A DNA stretch of 64,000 nucleotides from Clitoria ternatea. Its lineage: Eukaryota; Streptophyta; Magnoliopsida; Fabales; Fabaceae. Every line of letters starts with the position of its first letter. The first letter of the stretch is position 1. Positions 23,156-35,251 of the stretch are shown here, in pieces. The notes beneath the pieces are model-generated. The model did not search any database. It was not told the DNA's origin and saw only the letters and a program-made list of their open reading frames with translations. The position numbers were made by a program, and so were the translations under genes. The stretch is from NCBI GenBank assembly GCA_037962975.1, contig CM075673.1, positions 120,795,001 through 120,859,000 of the forward strand. The letters are read 5' to 3'.

Positions 23156-23629
23156 GTAGGAGGGGGTAACATTTCTAAATGCATGACTTCATCCATTATT
23201 GATGTGTATGTATAGATGTGTCTCTATAATTTGGATTGGATGAATATCTTGATGTTCATGTAAATTGGAATGCATTTAAAATGATTTGTGTTATGTGGTG
23301 AATATTGTTAGGATGATGATTATGATGTTGAATTTGATTCATGGTAATGTGCCTTGTTTGTGAATGACATTGAGACCATGATTGAATTAATTGCAATTAT
23401 AAGGGACATCCCATGACATGTAATTTGATGAATAATGATTACCAATAACTATTAATGTGTATGAGACCCAATGATAATTGGTAGTGATTAAGGATGATGA
23501 GGATATTGAAATCTACTAAGTGATAGTAGTGAGTTGTTGATTATGGAGTGATATTTTAGGATGCACAGTGTAAGAAATGCATTGATTGACATTTACATCC
23601 ATGGCATATCATACGTTGTCTATATGGAA

Positions 23630-23860
23630 TGTTAGAAGTTTCAATAGGCGGGCCCAGTAGGAGGGCGACTTAGTGCATGGGTAAAATTATTGTTGTTCCC
23701 TAGTGATTCTTAGAATCATGAAGCTTTCCATAGTTTGATGGCGAGGAATCCTATGTGGCGAGCCCAGTGGGTAGGCGGCTCTATGATGAGCAAATGACCT
23801 CTGTGTCCCTAGGGGGAACGGCTCTCTCGATGTGTGTTTAGGAGGGGCCCATAGCACTTT
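23630..23860. repeat. GGGCC-type cassette in U4
   Basis: Repeated GGCGGGCCCAGTAGG, GGCGAGCCCAGTGGG and GAGGGGCCC phrases occur around a CTCTCTCGATGTGTG string. This is the inverse-oriented equivalent of 2400-2592 in U1, and shows the uninterrupted form of the U2 insertion site. Confidence 0.7.
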
Positions 23861-24453
23861 TGGCAAGTAAGGCTATGTTATTGATTCCCAAGTCACGGGA
23901 TGACTAGTGCTACATATGGACGATAGCGGTTTGGTACCAATAAAAAAAGGGTAATGTTATGCATGCAAGATTTAAGAGATAAGTGTACATATTTACTACT
24001 GCAGTAGGGGCATAGTACCACACCTATGCTAGACTTACATATTATATGATGTTGTGTCCTACAGTCAGACCCGTGATTTGTTAATGATTCCTTGTGCATA
24101 TGCATTAGCCATAAGAGTATTTGCATATAGCCGGAGACATGCCAAGTTTGGTAGCCTGTGGTGGCAATGGAAAATTGATAAGTAAAGAGAGAGAAATTGT
24201 GGTACTAACCTAAATCGCATGGTCATACTTGATAAGATTGCCAACGATTTGATGTATGATATAAATGTATTGATTGAGAAATGTGCTATATTGAAATAAA
24301 ATAATATGATATATGTTTGGTTCATATGGTTTTATCGAAGAACATATAATGTGCACATGTATATATATATATGTATATCGTAATGTATGACTTTCATTCA
24401 TTGGGTATATGTTACTCACCTCCTAGTTGTGATTTTTTAAAAGGTTGATGTAG

Positions 24454-24499
24454 GTATGTTGGACATCCTACCTTTTTTGGAGGTTAAAAGATGGTGGAG
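24454..24499 (+). other. Candidate exon 3 of unit U4 (46 nt)
   Basis: TTGATGTAG precedes it and GTAAATATGG follows. Beyond it lies CCTTGGCCGACAATC, which aligns with the sequence after exon 3 in U6 and U3 (CCTTGGCCAGCAG, CCTTGGCCGGCA). Confidence 0.6.
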
Positions 24500-27400
24500 G
24501 TAAATATGGAAGGAAGCCTTGTAAGCCTTGGCCGACAATCTTTTGTAAAACACATCATATATGTATATGCTTATTTTGTACATGAATATGGATTGGTGTT
24601 AGGTATTCCTTTTGAGGGTCATTTACAAAAATTAGTCCTTATGTGTTTTGTGTAACACCCTTGGCTAACTAGAACAATCTCTTCCACTAGATCATTCTAC
24701 TTAACTGAGGTTATGAATTTTAGAAAAGTGTGGAAGTTTTTTTTTGTACAATAAATTTGGTGGAACAGATGCCTTATATACGCCTTAGTCATATATAATA
24801 CATGGTCATATTCAACACATTGTACATACTGAAAATTAGGGGCACGCAGGCTCCCATTCAACAGGAAAAGAAAATCAACTATGATAATCAGCCTCGGTCC
24901 AAGAAATGTCTAGCTCAATGTGAAGTATGCACTGATCTCCCCGATGTTGAGTGTGTGGTCCAATCAGAGGTCTGTAAAAATAAACTATAAAGGTGAGCCT
25001 CTCTTCCATACAATCAGAGGGTTGTCATTTCTAACGTCCTCCCATAACATCCAAACAAGTATTCACATAATCCTTCCTCGTCTCAGGTTCCTAATTTCTC
25101 TAAGTTAGCTACCACCATTCAGTCCTACTTATCATTTCCCCTTTCTTCTTCTCTCATATTCTACACTAATAATTATAGAATGATTCATATATTAAATAAC
25201 CATCACAATCACATACAATATATCAGAATCATGTAATGTAATGCATGGGTTCCATTACTTTCAGTTAATCTTTTTCATTGTTTATCATGAATGCATGTGG
25301 GCCTAATTCCGTCCTATTCAGGCTGCCCCTGAACATAATGTTTCTGTATTAGAGCGACCAGAGCCCACCAAGTCCCTCACATCATAGGGTATGAAGGACT
25401 CTCAGGTCCTATTTATCATCAGGGATCCATATCATATCATAAAAGGGGACTTAGCTCTTCCATGGTTACATTCTGTCATTTAGTCAAAGTACACCAGGCT
25501 TGCATCATCTCACCCATCTCAGGCACGACTCTGATGCCATTGGGTTTCTGTCCCAGTTGTACTCCCAAGGTTCTCCTCGGAGACTGAACATGAATGTCCT
25601 CCAACGTACCCATGGTGTATGCTCTAGTTTCCACATGTCATATGTAAATGATGCATGTCTCATACATATTCTTTCATTCTCTATTATGCTCGTCATCGAT
25701 AGGGTCCCCTCAACAACCACTTTCATTCTTAACATCGGGTTTATTTCATACTGTCCCTTAAATTTTCTTCAATTATCTTTTAGAGAAAGTGAGTTTGGCC
25801 AGAGAATTATCTTAAGTCACTAGTGATGACAAAACTTGGTAAGGCTATTTTAAGGACATGGGTTGTACTGATGGTATAGGTGTATTTCTATTGGTTATTG
25901 ACTAACTGTCTAATTTACCTGTCAATATTATCTTTAGTTGTTATTATAGTCGTAATACATCCCTCCAATAATTAAAAATGAAAGTGGGGTTGAGTACACA
26001 TATTTATAATTTCTTGGGGTACAAACTTGCGTCTCGGTGCATTACCATCTCATCGGATCCATTCTATCACCATTTCATCGTCATATCATATCAGGATCCC
26101 TATCGAGACATATTTTCCCTTTTATCCTTTATATAACATTTTATCAATGCATCATACAAGATTCATTCCTTTCATCATATATTTCATCAAACTCATATCA
26201 TTTATTATAGCAACAAAAACACGTACTCCACATAATCATTCATATTAATTGATCAAGCATATATCACTCATTTAATGAACATATTCATTAAACATACATC
26301 TCATCATGCTCATTTAATTCATCATATTTTATACAAGCATTCATATCACAACCAGCAAGTAGTTCACCTGAGTCAATCAAGCAATTCATCCATGGAATAG
26401 GCACAAATTACTTTATCTAATTGATCCTATATTATGGTTTATTCTCGTAAAACTTATCATAAGATATTATTGTTTTCTGTAACTGCCACCTCCACACTTA
26501 AGAATATTCTTATCAATTCACTCTAATTGATGCATATAAAATCGTGAGTACCTACACATACAAGTATAAGATATGCGTAGTATAAGTATATTTATAAGTT
26601 ATAGGTGTTAGTGTACTTACTAATTATTTACATTTAATTATTATTAACACTAATTAGGTTATCATTCCTGTTAACTAGATAATTACCCCCTTTGGATATA
26701 TTGATTATATTTAGACTTTATTAATATATCTTATAAATTGTTACTAGTTTAAGCTTATCTAGCCCAACCTTCTTAGTTATTTAGTACCTAGTTATTAATC
26801 ATATGTATATAAACTAACCTCTTACTTCCTAACTTGATCTAATCTAATATTTGAAAGACTAAGTTGTATATTTAACTTTAAATACACTAAACCCTTATTT
26901 CTTCAAGCTTGTTCATTCCTTAGTTACCCTTATTTACAGCTTATTACTATTCTTATGAGGTTAATTATCCATAATATAATCCTTACTTAACTAGTATTTA
27001 GTTACTATATATATCTCTAATTACCACTTTTAAACTATATTCTTATTTATTAACAAATTATCTTAGCTATTCTTAAACCCCTTTTGGTGGACCTATTTGA
27101 TTAACCCTATGTCACCTAATTATAACTCAAAATTTTCCTCTTTCTTTATTATAATCTAGTTGTTAGCTAAGAACCTAGTTATTGTTCTAGACAACTAAAT
27201 CTTGATCTTGGCTTAGAAAACTCTACATTTCATTATTGAAATCTTTATCAAGCCTATCAATTTCCTTTTAGTCCTTTTATACTAAGTTTTGCTCCCAGGG
27301 TCTACTTAGTAGTTTATTATTATGGTTGTTTGTTGAGATTTACTAGGTCCTTACAATGTTTACTTAAATTCTTATTTTTTTAAAGTTAATATTGTCATTA

Positions 27401-27716
27401 TTACCCTTTGAAGCCTTAGGTGTGTGTCTGTGTTCCCTTATCTCGAAATATTTATTCTCAAGTTGTTAGGTCCCACCTATTTTTCAAACGTAGCAGGTTT
27501 TTATTCTTATTTAGAAGATATATCAGCTATATCTTAGCTTAAATAATGTTTAGCTTGAAGAGTAATTAATGCATTTAAATTTTTAAAACTAGTAACCGAA
27601 ATAGTAATTATTTTATATGGTTCTATTTTAAATCTAAAGAAAGTATTTGGCCATTACCTACAATAATAATATAATAACAGAGTGATAATATTAATAATAA
27701 CCATAATAATAATTAT

Positions 27717-28012
27717 AAGGCGGCAAAGCTGACCATTATATCTGAAAGTATAATTAAATAATATTTGAGTAAAAGAAAAGGTACTAAATAAGACGGCTAA
27801 GTCAACCATTATATTAAATAACAAAAGTTAAATAAAGAAAAGATTAGGAGCAGCGGCAAGGCTGACCATTATACTCAATAATATAAGTAACAAAAATTAA
27901 TGAAAGAAAATATTACGAGCAGCGGCAGAGCCGACCATTATGCTCAATAGTTATAATAATAAAAATAATGATAATAATAATAATAATCATAATAATAATA
28001 ATGATGATGATG

Positions 28013-28045
<33 letters not shown>

Positions 28046-28195
28046 GTAATATTAACAACAACAACAATAATATTGATAATAGTAATAATAATAATTATAA
28101 GGTGGCATAGCCGACCATTAAGCTTAATAAACTAACAGGAATTAAATAAAGAAATATTAGGGATTAAGGCGACAATGCCGACCATTATATTCATT
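27717..28195. repeat. Six GCGGCAAGGCTGACCATTAT repeats around an (AAT)n tract
   Basis: Copies of a phrase reading GGCNNNRNGCYGACCATTA occur near 27719, 27791, 27852, 27922, 28102 and 28168, each followed by AT-rich spacers of 50-70 bases. The spacing widens where a trinucleotide run lies between them. Confidence 0.8.
27945..28100. repeat. (AAT)n / (ATG)n compound microsatellite
   Basis: About 150 bases of near-pure ATA/AAT triplets with short ATG and AAC stretches, inside U5. Confidence 0.95.
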
Positions 28196-28375
28196 AATTA
28201 ACAAAAATATTTAAAAGAAAACACAAAGTTATAATTTATAATGATAACAAAAAATCACGTAACTTTAGATCAAATTGTCGGATCGTAATGAAATTTGAAA
28301 GGGTTACCCTCGGGTACCAAACGAACATCATAGCAAAATTTAAAATCAGAGACAACGAAGTGAGACTCCCCTTAC

Positions 28376-28640
28376 CTCATCATATGCTCACGGTTTGGAG
28401 GATGAAAGAGATAGGATCGGCAAAAATTCACCAAACGCCGATTAGTTTATGTTGACCGTTCCCGATCGCTCCCGGGATGATCAAAACACAATATGTAACC
28501 ACAAGGGAAAAAGGAGGGGGTCACGGTTTTGAGCAGAATAAAAAAAGGGACAACCATTAAAATCGAAGGAGTAAAGGAAGGAATAAGAGAAATTGAAGGA
28601 AAATGGGTGGTAACCTTATGGGAGCCGAGAGAAAAATGGA
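28376..28640 (-). other. Leader / candidate exon 1 of unit U5
   Basis: The minus strand is CT-rich (TTCCTTCAATTTCTC and similar) and ends GATGATGAG|GTAAGGGG. It includes GATCGGGAACGG and short open frames only. Confidence 0.45.
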
Positions 28641-29149
28641 GCTGATGATGGTGAAGTGATTAAAATATAGAGGGATTTTGTTGTTTGGTGGAGCTATAGA
28701 GTTTAAAATTAGTGGTGAAATGGCAGCCTATGGTAATCGGATATAGTGGAGGAGGAAAGAAAATTTTTAAAGGGTGATGGGTGATTGTTTTTGTGATACC
28801 GAGAGAGAAGAAGAGTTTAATTAATGAAGAATGATTGGAAAAGGAATAATGAAAATTTGTTGAAATTGAAAAGAGAACAATGTGTAAGGAGAATCGTGTT
28901 TTGGTGTGATATGGTATATGAATTTGATTTTTGAAATTTTAGTGGCGTGCCAAAATAAATGAATTAGGACTTGTGAATTTTTAGATTTTGAAGGGAAGAA
29001 GTGTAACATTCTGAATTTTATAAAAATGATTAAATATGAGGAATAAATATTAAATAATTATATATAAGTTGATTTATGTCCCAAAAATATGGAAATAATT
29101 AAATTAGGAGTTATTATGGATATTTATAATTTATTGAGAAGTAAGGAGC

Positions 29150-29316
29150 TAAAATTATACCCGATTAAAATATGGGTGACAGACCAAGTATCTCTGATTG
29201 AGGTGTTGTTGGTCAGGGTTGTTAAGAATATTATTGGGAGTCTGAATATATATTCGGAATAATTTTTGGATAAAGTATTGAACCCGAACAGAGATCCTAT
29301 ATGTTATAAAACGGTA
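29150..29316 (+). promoter_or_regulatory. Conserved promoter block of U6 with TATA box
   Basis: In order: ATATGGGTGACAGACC, AAGTATCTCTGATTGAGG, TTGGTCAGGG, ATATATATTCGGAATAATT, GTATTGAACCCGAACAGAG and GATCCT, then TATAAAACGG at 29305-29314. The block is visibly shared with U2, U3 and U4 in the same order. Confidence 0.65.
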
Positions 29317-29339
29317 AAATTTAATGAAGGGTTTAAGTT

Positions 29340-29590
29340 AAAACAAAAACCTTCTCCACTTTTCTTCACTTTCCCGTGGCTTCTCCTTCTCGTTCTCCCT
29401 TCTTCATTTCTTTCATCTTCTTCCTCCTCTCTTCTTGCCCAAACCGTGCCCCTTTCCATGACCATTACCCACCAAAATTTCTTGGTCTCCATGGATTCAT
29501 GAAGCATGAATAGAGCATTGGAGCAAAGCTTGGTTCTCCTCCTTCTCTCTTTTCTCATTTTCGTGTTTAGCATAGAGCTAGGAGAAAGAG
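29340..29590 (+). other. Leader / candidate exon 1 of unit U6
   Basis: A CT-rich leader follows the TATA box by about 30 bases and ends GAAAGAG|GTATGATT at 29590/29591, 589 bases into the unit. Short upstream-type frames are present but none runs across the donor for long. Confidence 0.55.
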
Positions 29591-30478
29591 GTATGATTCT
29601 TGAACACCCATAGCTTTTGTTGATGGTTTTGAGTTTATTTAAGTATTATGATGGGAGATTGGATGTTATTTGGGTGAATATGGCTTTTGGAACCAAACCC
29701 TAGATGGGATAATCGTTGGGGATTGTTATTGATGTTGATAATGAATGGGATACATTGTTGCTAGCCCAAAGATGTTTGAAATGAGGCATAAATGTAGTTG
29801 GAATTGATAATAGTGAGTTCTTGATGAAAACCCTAGAAATTAGGATTTTAGGGCTTTATGAAACCCATAAGAAAATCTTAAGTTATTGATGTTGGAGTAG
29901 TTTTATATATGAGAATGAGTTTTGAATGAGTAACATTGATGGTTGATGTTGAGGAATTGTGAAATCAAGGAAATAGAGTAATAGCTCTAAGATTGGTAAG
30001 TGTGTTAAAAGTTATGATATTATTGTGGAGGGCTTGAATGATGATGAATGATAGTGAAAATGGTAGATGACCATTAATGGTGGAATCAATGAGATATACA
30101 TATTGGTTAGTAAATTGATAGGCTATGATTTGTGCCATTAGAATTTGTTAATTAACGATGGTTTAAAAGAAGCAAGGTTAGCTTATGTTGAGCTCTAAGT
30201 GACGATGATGATATTTGAAAGATTAATGTAATATGGGATTGCATTATATGATGAAATAGATAATGATGTTATTGGGTTTGGTTGGCCCTTTGAGACTTAA
30301 AGAATATTGGTTTTGGGAAAGGAATTCCCGAAACCTAACACAATGGTATGAATTGGTGTTTTAGCAAGTCTAGGACTTGATATTAAGCCTTGAGATATGT
30401 TTACAATTGCTTAGAATTAAAATGATGCCTTGTGTTGGCTCATTGATTAGATATATGTATATATGTGTATTGATGTAG

Positions 30479-30543
30479 ATGATATTCCGGGCAATGTGGT
30501 GGAACATTTGGAGCGTGCAATGGATTGTGGTTCTTCCCTCAAG
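30479..30543 (+). other. Candidate exon 2 of unit U6 (65 nt)
   Basis: It is bounded by ATTGATGTAG and GTAGGAAAAG. The interior starts ATGATATTCCGGGC and ends TTCTTCCCTCAAG, alignable over its whole length with the 65-base U3 copy and the 62-base U1 copy. Confidence 0.65.
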
Positions 30544-30794
30544 GTAGGAAAAGAGTTTACATTCAAATTGCATGAGTAGAATAATAGTGATTGTTATGAA
30601 AACATATATATATGTGATGATGACAAGTTAATTTTGATAGGATTAATGAATTGGAATGGAAATTAGTGAGTATGAATGTTTGAGACAAGTTTTAAATGCT
30701 TAATAAGAGGTATATGATGTGTTGAATTTAACCAATTTGGCTTTGTATGGGTTTTGGTATGTAAGGTTTGGAATTCTCACGTTTCCTACACTTG

Positions 30795-31075
30795 GGATGA
30801 ATATCCGTGGTTGCGATCACGAGGAGGGAGTACCCCTTGCGAGGCGGGAAACCATTGTGAAATGAATGACATGTGGTTGCGATCACAATGAGACATCCTA
30901 CGGGATCGTATAATGATAAGCCAGTGGTTGCAATCACTTGGTACTTGAAATGAAAAGGGCTTGCGAGTTCCTATGATATTCCGTAGTTGCAATCACGACG
31001 AGGGAGTACCCCTTGCGAGGCAGGAAACCAATATGATGATGATTATAAATGGTTGTGATCACTTGAGATACCATG
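30795..31075. repeat. GTGGTTGCGATCAC cassette in U6
   Basis: Five diverged units of 55-70 bases each start GTGGTTGCGATCAC or a variant. Two carry GGGAGTACCCCTTGCGAGG. This is the inverse of the cassettes at 4436-4845 and 9186-9510. Confidence 0.8.
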
Positions 31076-31492
31076 TGCGCGTGGATGATTGACATGGATC
31101 CATTGCATATACATTAAACAGTTGACATATGCATTAACCATAGGTGCATGGCATTTGAGATGAGATGACCAAGAGAGATAAAAAACCCTTGCGAGGAGGA
31201 AATGATTAAAGACTTAATAATTTGACGATGATGACTGTGAATGCCCATGATTGATATGTGGCAAAGTGATTGTGTATGTGCTTGTTCTTGCTTACATTGT
31301 GAATTGTGATTCATGAGGCTTGTATGCCTATTATGACAATGTGATGATGATTGAATGATGAATTAATAATTTTATAGCAAAGCACACATGATGAATGAAT
31401 GCATGTACACTTAATCATAATATATTATATTCGTCATTTTGAATGTATAACTCACTCTTCCATGTGGTCTCCTTTTTAGCATTGTGATGCAG

Positions 31493-31542
31493 GTTACCAT
31501 GGGATGAGTTTGGTTTTTTTTGAACTGAAGCTCATGAAGAAG
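31493..31542 (+). other. Candidate exon 3 of unit U6 (50 nt)
   Basis: It is bounded by GTGATGCAG and GTAAATAGTGG. It shares GATGAGTTTGG-like sequence with the U3 copy. Confidence 0.6.
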
Positions 31543-32190
31543 GTAAATAGTGGTAACGGAATGCCTTGGCCAGCAGCATTTGTTAAATATGATGTAATAA
31601 ATGAGTTATGAATAATAATGTTGATAAAGAGAGATTTATAAACATGTATATATCATTGTATATTGATGATGTGTGATGTCAACTATGGAATGTGACTAGT
31701 GAATTTGAGTGTTGTATAATCTCATATATATACTTGAGGCATCGGGGATGTATGTATGTTAGGTATAGAATAGCTTATATTCTGATTTAATGCTTAATAC
31801 CTCATGTAGAGGCTACATGCAATTAATGATGTATGATTATGTTCTAGGTGCGTAGTCGATTGTGGCCTAATAGGCTTATATTATGAAATTATATGATTGC
31901 TTAGGCCTTTTCTCATATCTTCATATATGGGACTAGGCATATGCCCGCTATACACATTCTTCTTCCACTATAAACTCTATTATCTTGTATACCGTTATGG
32001 GCAATTTAGTTATCGAACCAGTTGCATTTTTTATAAATCTCACTCTTCAGTTTTCTGTGGTTCGGGTCTTGGTGTGATATCAGACTTATTTTGAAAACCT
32101 GAAAAATTTACCTGCATTTTATTAATCATTTATATTGATCACATCAGGATTCGGGTCCAGAAAACGGGGTGTGACAAGAAGCAGCGTGAC

Positions 32191-33656
32191 TGATAGCCAA
32201 CCACAAGCGCACAGGGTATCAAAGTAATAAAAAGATATCGTTCCCACAGATTGTGCCCAAGTACTAGTTATAACGGTGATTCAATTATCTAGTGGAATTT
32301 GATTAAAACAAATTACATAAAACGATTGTGAACAATAAATTCAACGTCTTTTGTAAAAGAAAAATTGAATCAAAGGTAAATCTTGGGGTAATAAGGGTTC
32401 ATATACCAATATCAAAATTAAAGGTTACTCGCCTACCCAATTATGCGATATCATTCCTAAGGCAGATTCCCCTAAGTTAATTAATACATTCCTCTCGAAA
32501 GCCTATTAACGTGCCTAATTCCTAAAGAACCACTTTCGATTTGTTAATTAGGCCCTTTACGTTCTATGGAAATCTGATTAATCCCTCAAACAATTTCACT
32601 TACCATCATAAATCAAAATCATAAGTTCAATTTAGGTATTTTCGAATTACATGCCAATCTCTCGATTACCCATGTAATTTGTGATCATCTACGCTTATCT
32701 CTAAGTCTGGCAGAAGCATTAGGCATACATAAATTGAATAGAGATTAAAATCATATGAATTGGAATGCGAAGAACAATTAATTGTAACACATAGGAATAC
32801 TACATCCTTAGCCCCAAGAAAAGAGTATAGTGTGCCATAAGGATTTTTGTCATCATGTCACACATCACAAAATCAATGCCAAACATAAAAGATATCAAAA
32901 GTGTAAACTAGGAATTTAGAAATTACAACTTAGTTCTCACTAGGATTGCTAATTTTTCCTCCTAAATCTGTAGATTCGATTGCCCTTGATGAATTTGACT
33001 CTTGATTTCCAATGAAATCTTCCCAAAGAGTTCTTCAAAATCTCCCCAAAGTGTGCCAAAATCTATCTATCCAGAGATCCCTTTCAAATCCCCTAGAGTG
33101 CCCATTAAAAACCCTAAACAATTGAAAGATTTAGGCCTCGTAGGGGATAGCCACGGCTAGTGGTTCAGGTTCTATTGCGTAAATTTGCATTTTCTAAAAC
33201 ACACAGAGCCAACCACTGGCAGTGATGGGTTCTAACCTGCTCTGCTTTGTTACACAGTGCCAACCACTGGTAATGGTGGCAACCACGACCCGTGGTGGTG
33301 ATGCTGATAATGTTTTGCCCTTAAATAGAGCCAACCACAGCCAGTGATGGGTTCTACCACCAATTTCCTCATTTCCAGTGCTAACCACGGCCAGTGGTTG
33401 GCCACCACTGGTAGTGGTTTCCTCCAAACTTGCCAAAATGCACTCCCAAGGGTCTCAAAGGTCTCTTCTTTCATCCACTTTGCCATCTTCCCTCAAAATA
33501 GACCTATAACATCATTAATCCTACAAAAATAGGAACAACCAAGCAGTAATAGCATAAAGAAATCAAAATCAAGGGAATCAGACAGAAATAATATGCAGAA
33601 ACCCTAAAAACTAGACCTAAAAATAACCAAGAACAATACACAATGCACACTTATCA
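32191..33656 (-). repeat. Athila-1 3' LTR
   Basis: It matches 37955-39472 almost throughout, with scattered substitutions and small indels, the largest near 32340 and 33130. It lies next to a PPT-like stretch (TAGTTTGGGGTATTT on the minus strand, 33657-33672). Confidence 0.93.
33130..33425. repeat. ACCAC-GGCC-GTGGT quasi-palindrome array in the Athila-1 3' LTR
   Basis: About ten copies of a motif of the form ACCACNGSCMGTGGT or half-decayed forms (CCACTGGCAGTGATGG) are separated by 15-40 bases. The open frames on both strands here (GGQPLAVVS-type) are repeat artefacts and recur in the other LTR. Confidence 0.85.
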
Positions 33657-35251
33657 AAATACCCCAAACTAAAACATTGCTTATCCTCAAGCAATCACTG
33701 AATTCATACAAGCATATAATGAAAAACCAGCAGACCCAAGCAAACTTAAGGAATCTTATGTTTATTTATTTTTTTGTTTTTGTATTTTTAAGTGATTGCA
33801 TAAACCACCAGAATATACAACAACTAACAGTCAAACCATATTCACTAAGTTTAAACTTAGGGTACTCTTTCTCACTTTCCACTCAGTGTATGTGCTTATA
33901 TTTCAATCTTTTCAGACCATAACATTCTAAACATTACCATAGGCTTGGTAATTGACCACAAACTCCACAGTTATCAAGAAAACATGCATTGGTCAAAAGG
34001 TCTTTTAAAGGGTTATAATGGGGCCAGGGGATTCATAACATAGGAATGAGAATCAAGAAAAAGGGAAATGCAAAGGGTTTAATTATGTAAGAAGAGCAAT
34101 GAGTAAACCTCAATTCAATAACTCTTTATACCTTCAAACCATAAAGAGTATGATTCATTTTTCTTTTTCTCTTCTTTTTTATTTTGAGATCAAACTCTTT
34201 ATCTTTCCTTTTCTTTGAATCACACACCCCAAACTATCATGGTTTTTTTTTCAATTCAACCACTTTTAGTTAGCTTACCCTTTTTGCCTCTTCTATATGT
34301 GAATCAGAAACCATTATGCTAAAAGGTTTTGAAAGAAAATAATCATATTATTTCATGGCTTAAAAGGGACAACTAAGGGATTACACTTTTAACAAATTCT
34401 GAGGTTAAAGAAAACAAAATCTAAAGTTCCTTTTTCATTCCAAGCATGTATTCATAAACCGTTTTGAATTGGTCAAAAGTCAAGTTCTAGAGTGCCATCA
34501 AATGTGTGAATCACTCAGTCAAAGAATCATGGGTCATTTACAATTTAATGCATTGAATACCCTAATGGCTCAAAAGCTCACATTGGTAATTGGCCTAATC
34601 AAAGAAACACAGTCATCATGTAGAGTGATTATTCTGGAAAGAATAGCAATCAAAAACTTTTTATTTATTATTATATATATTTTTTATTTTTTTTAGATTC
34701 ACCCAAGTAATGCTTAGGATCCAACCAATCAACATCACATGTCATACAGATAACAATAACTGTAATCAGCAACCAATGCTAGCCCAAGGCATATGAGCAG
34801 ACATACAATCATACAAATGAACTAGAACATAAACATACAATCATGCAAATGAACTAGAAAATAAAAATAAACAAAAATAAACAAGAATAAAGTAAGAACA
34901 AGCTGAACTTTTGTGTACCCATCACCCCAAACTAAAACTGGACATTGTCCCTAATCCATATCAAGGGGACCACAGGGGGCCGTAATTAAGGAACCAGGGG
35001 AAAAAGGACATAAAAGTTCAACTGATACATTTATATGATCCAAATTAAGACATGCATTATGGTAATCAAAATTATGCCTTACTCTAAAACATAACAATTC
35101 AACAAGTTCTTGTTTATTTCTTTTTCGCTTTATTTGATTTTTTTTCTTTTTTTACCAACTAAAACATTCGAAGAAAACACAGAGATATAAACAACTATGG
35201 GGTTACCTCTCCACCAGTGCTAAGTTTAACATCTTCAGTCGGACGCTATAC
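33657..35251 (-). other. Athila-1 downstream non-coding region
   Basis: Between the protease stop and the PPT there is AT-rich DNA with CCCCAAACTA strings but no reverse transcriptase, integrase or envelope-like frame. Athila elements normally carry pol here, so it has been lost. Confidence 0.7.

Larger units (their letters stand above)
21906..24650 (+). mobile_element. LTR-like unit U4, part 1 of 3
   Basis: It starts TGTAACATCCC directly after ATGCC. U4 continues at 41366-42032 and about 53829-54562, where it ends GGGGGTTGATA followed by ATGCC (54563-54567). The matching TSDs, 32 kb apart, define the outer shell of the right half of the window. Part 1 carries the promoter block, the leader and donor, candidate exons 2 and 3, and a GGGCC cassette. 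It stops at TTTTG, the target of U5. No retroviral coding sequence is visible. Confidence 0.85.
24651..29001 (-). mobile_element. LTR-like unit U5, right part of its minus-strand copy
   Basis: U5 is bounded by TGTAACACCC at 24651 and GGCTGTTACA ending at 41360, with TTTTG on both sides (24646-24650 and 41361-41365). Without its two nested insertions it is about 6.2 kb. The leader-like CT-rich strand with GATGAG|GTAAGGGG at 28375/28376 (minus) sets the sense direction. Its sequence is not closely alignable to U1-U4 and U6 apart from the ends and donor, so it is a different family with a similar plan. A 107-codon plus-strand frame at 25500-25823 matches nothing I recognise. Confidence 0.75.
29002..32176 (+). 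mobile_element. LTR-like unit U6, complete, inserted in U5
   Basis: It starts TGTAACATTCTG and ends ACGGGGTGTGACA, with perfect AGAAG repeats at 28997-29001 and 32177-32181. It is 3,175 bp long with no internal domain, so it is a solo LTR or a non-autonomous unit. This is the cleanest copy for studying the shared plan: promoter block with TATAAAACGG, leader with donor, exon 2, a GATCGCAACCAC-type cassette and exon 3 all lie uninterrupted. The 78-codon frame at 29266-29502 overlaps the promoter and leader and is unlikely to be a gene. Confidence 0.92.

Noticed and set aside
25500..25823. A 107-codon frame in U5
   Set aside because: No domain, intron or promoter support, and it lies in the middle of a non-coding repeat unit. 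It is mentioned only as a chance frame.
33194..33486. Paired minus-strand frames (GGQPLAVVS-type) repeated at 38989-39302
   Set aside because: They lie in the Athila-1 LTRs across the ACCAC...GTGGT array. Their recurrence reflects LTR identity, not a conserved protein.
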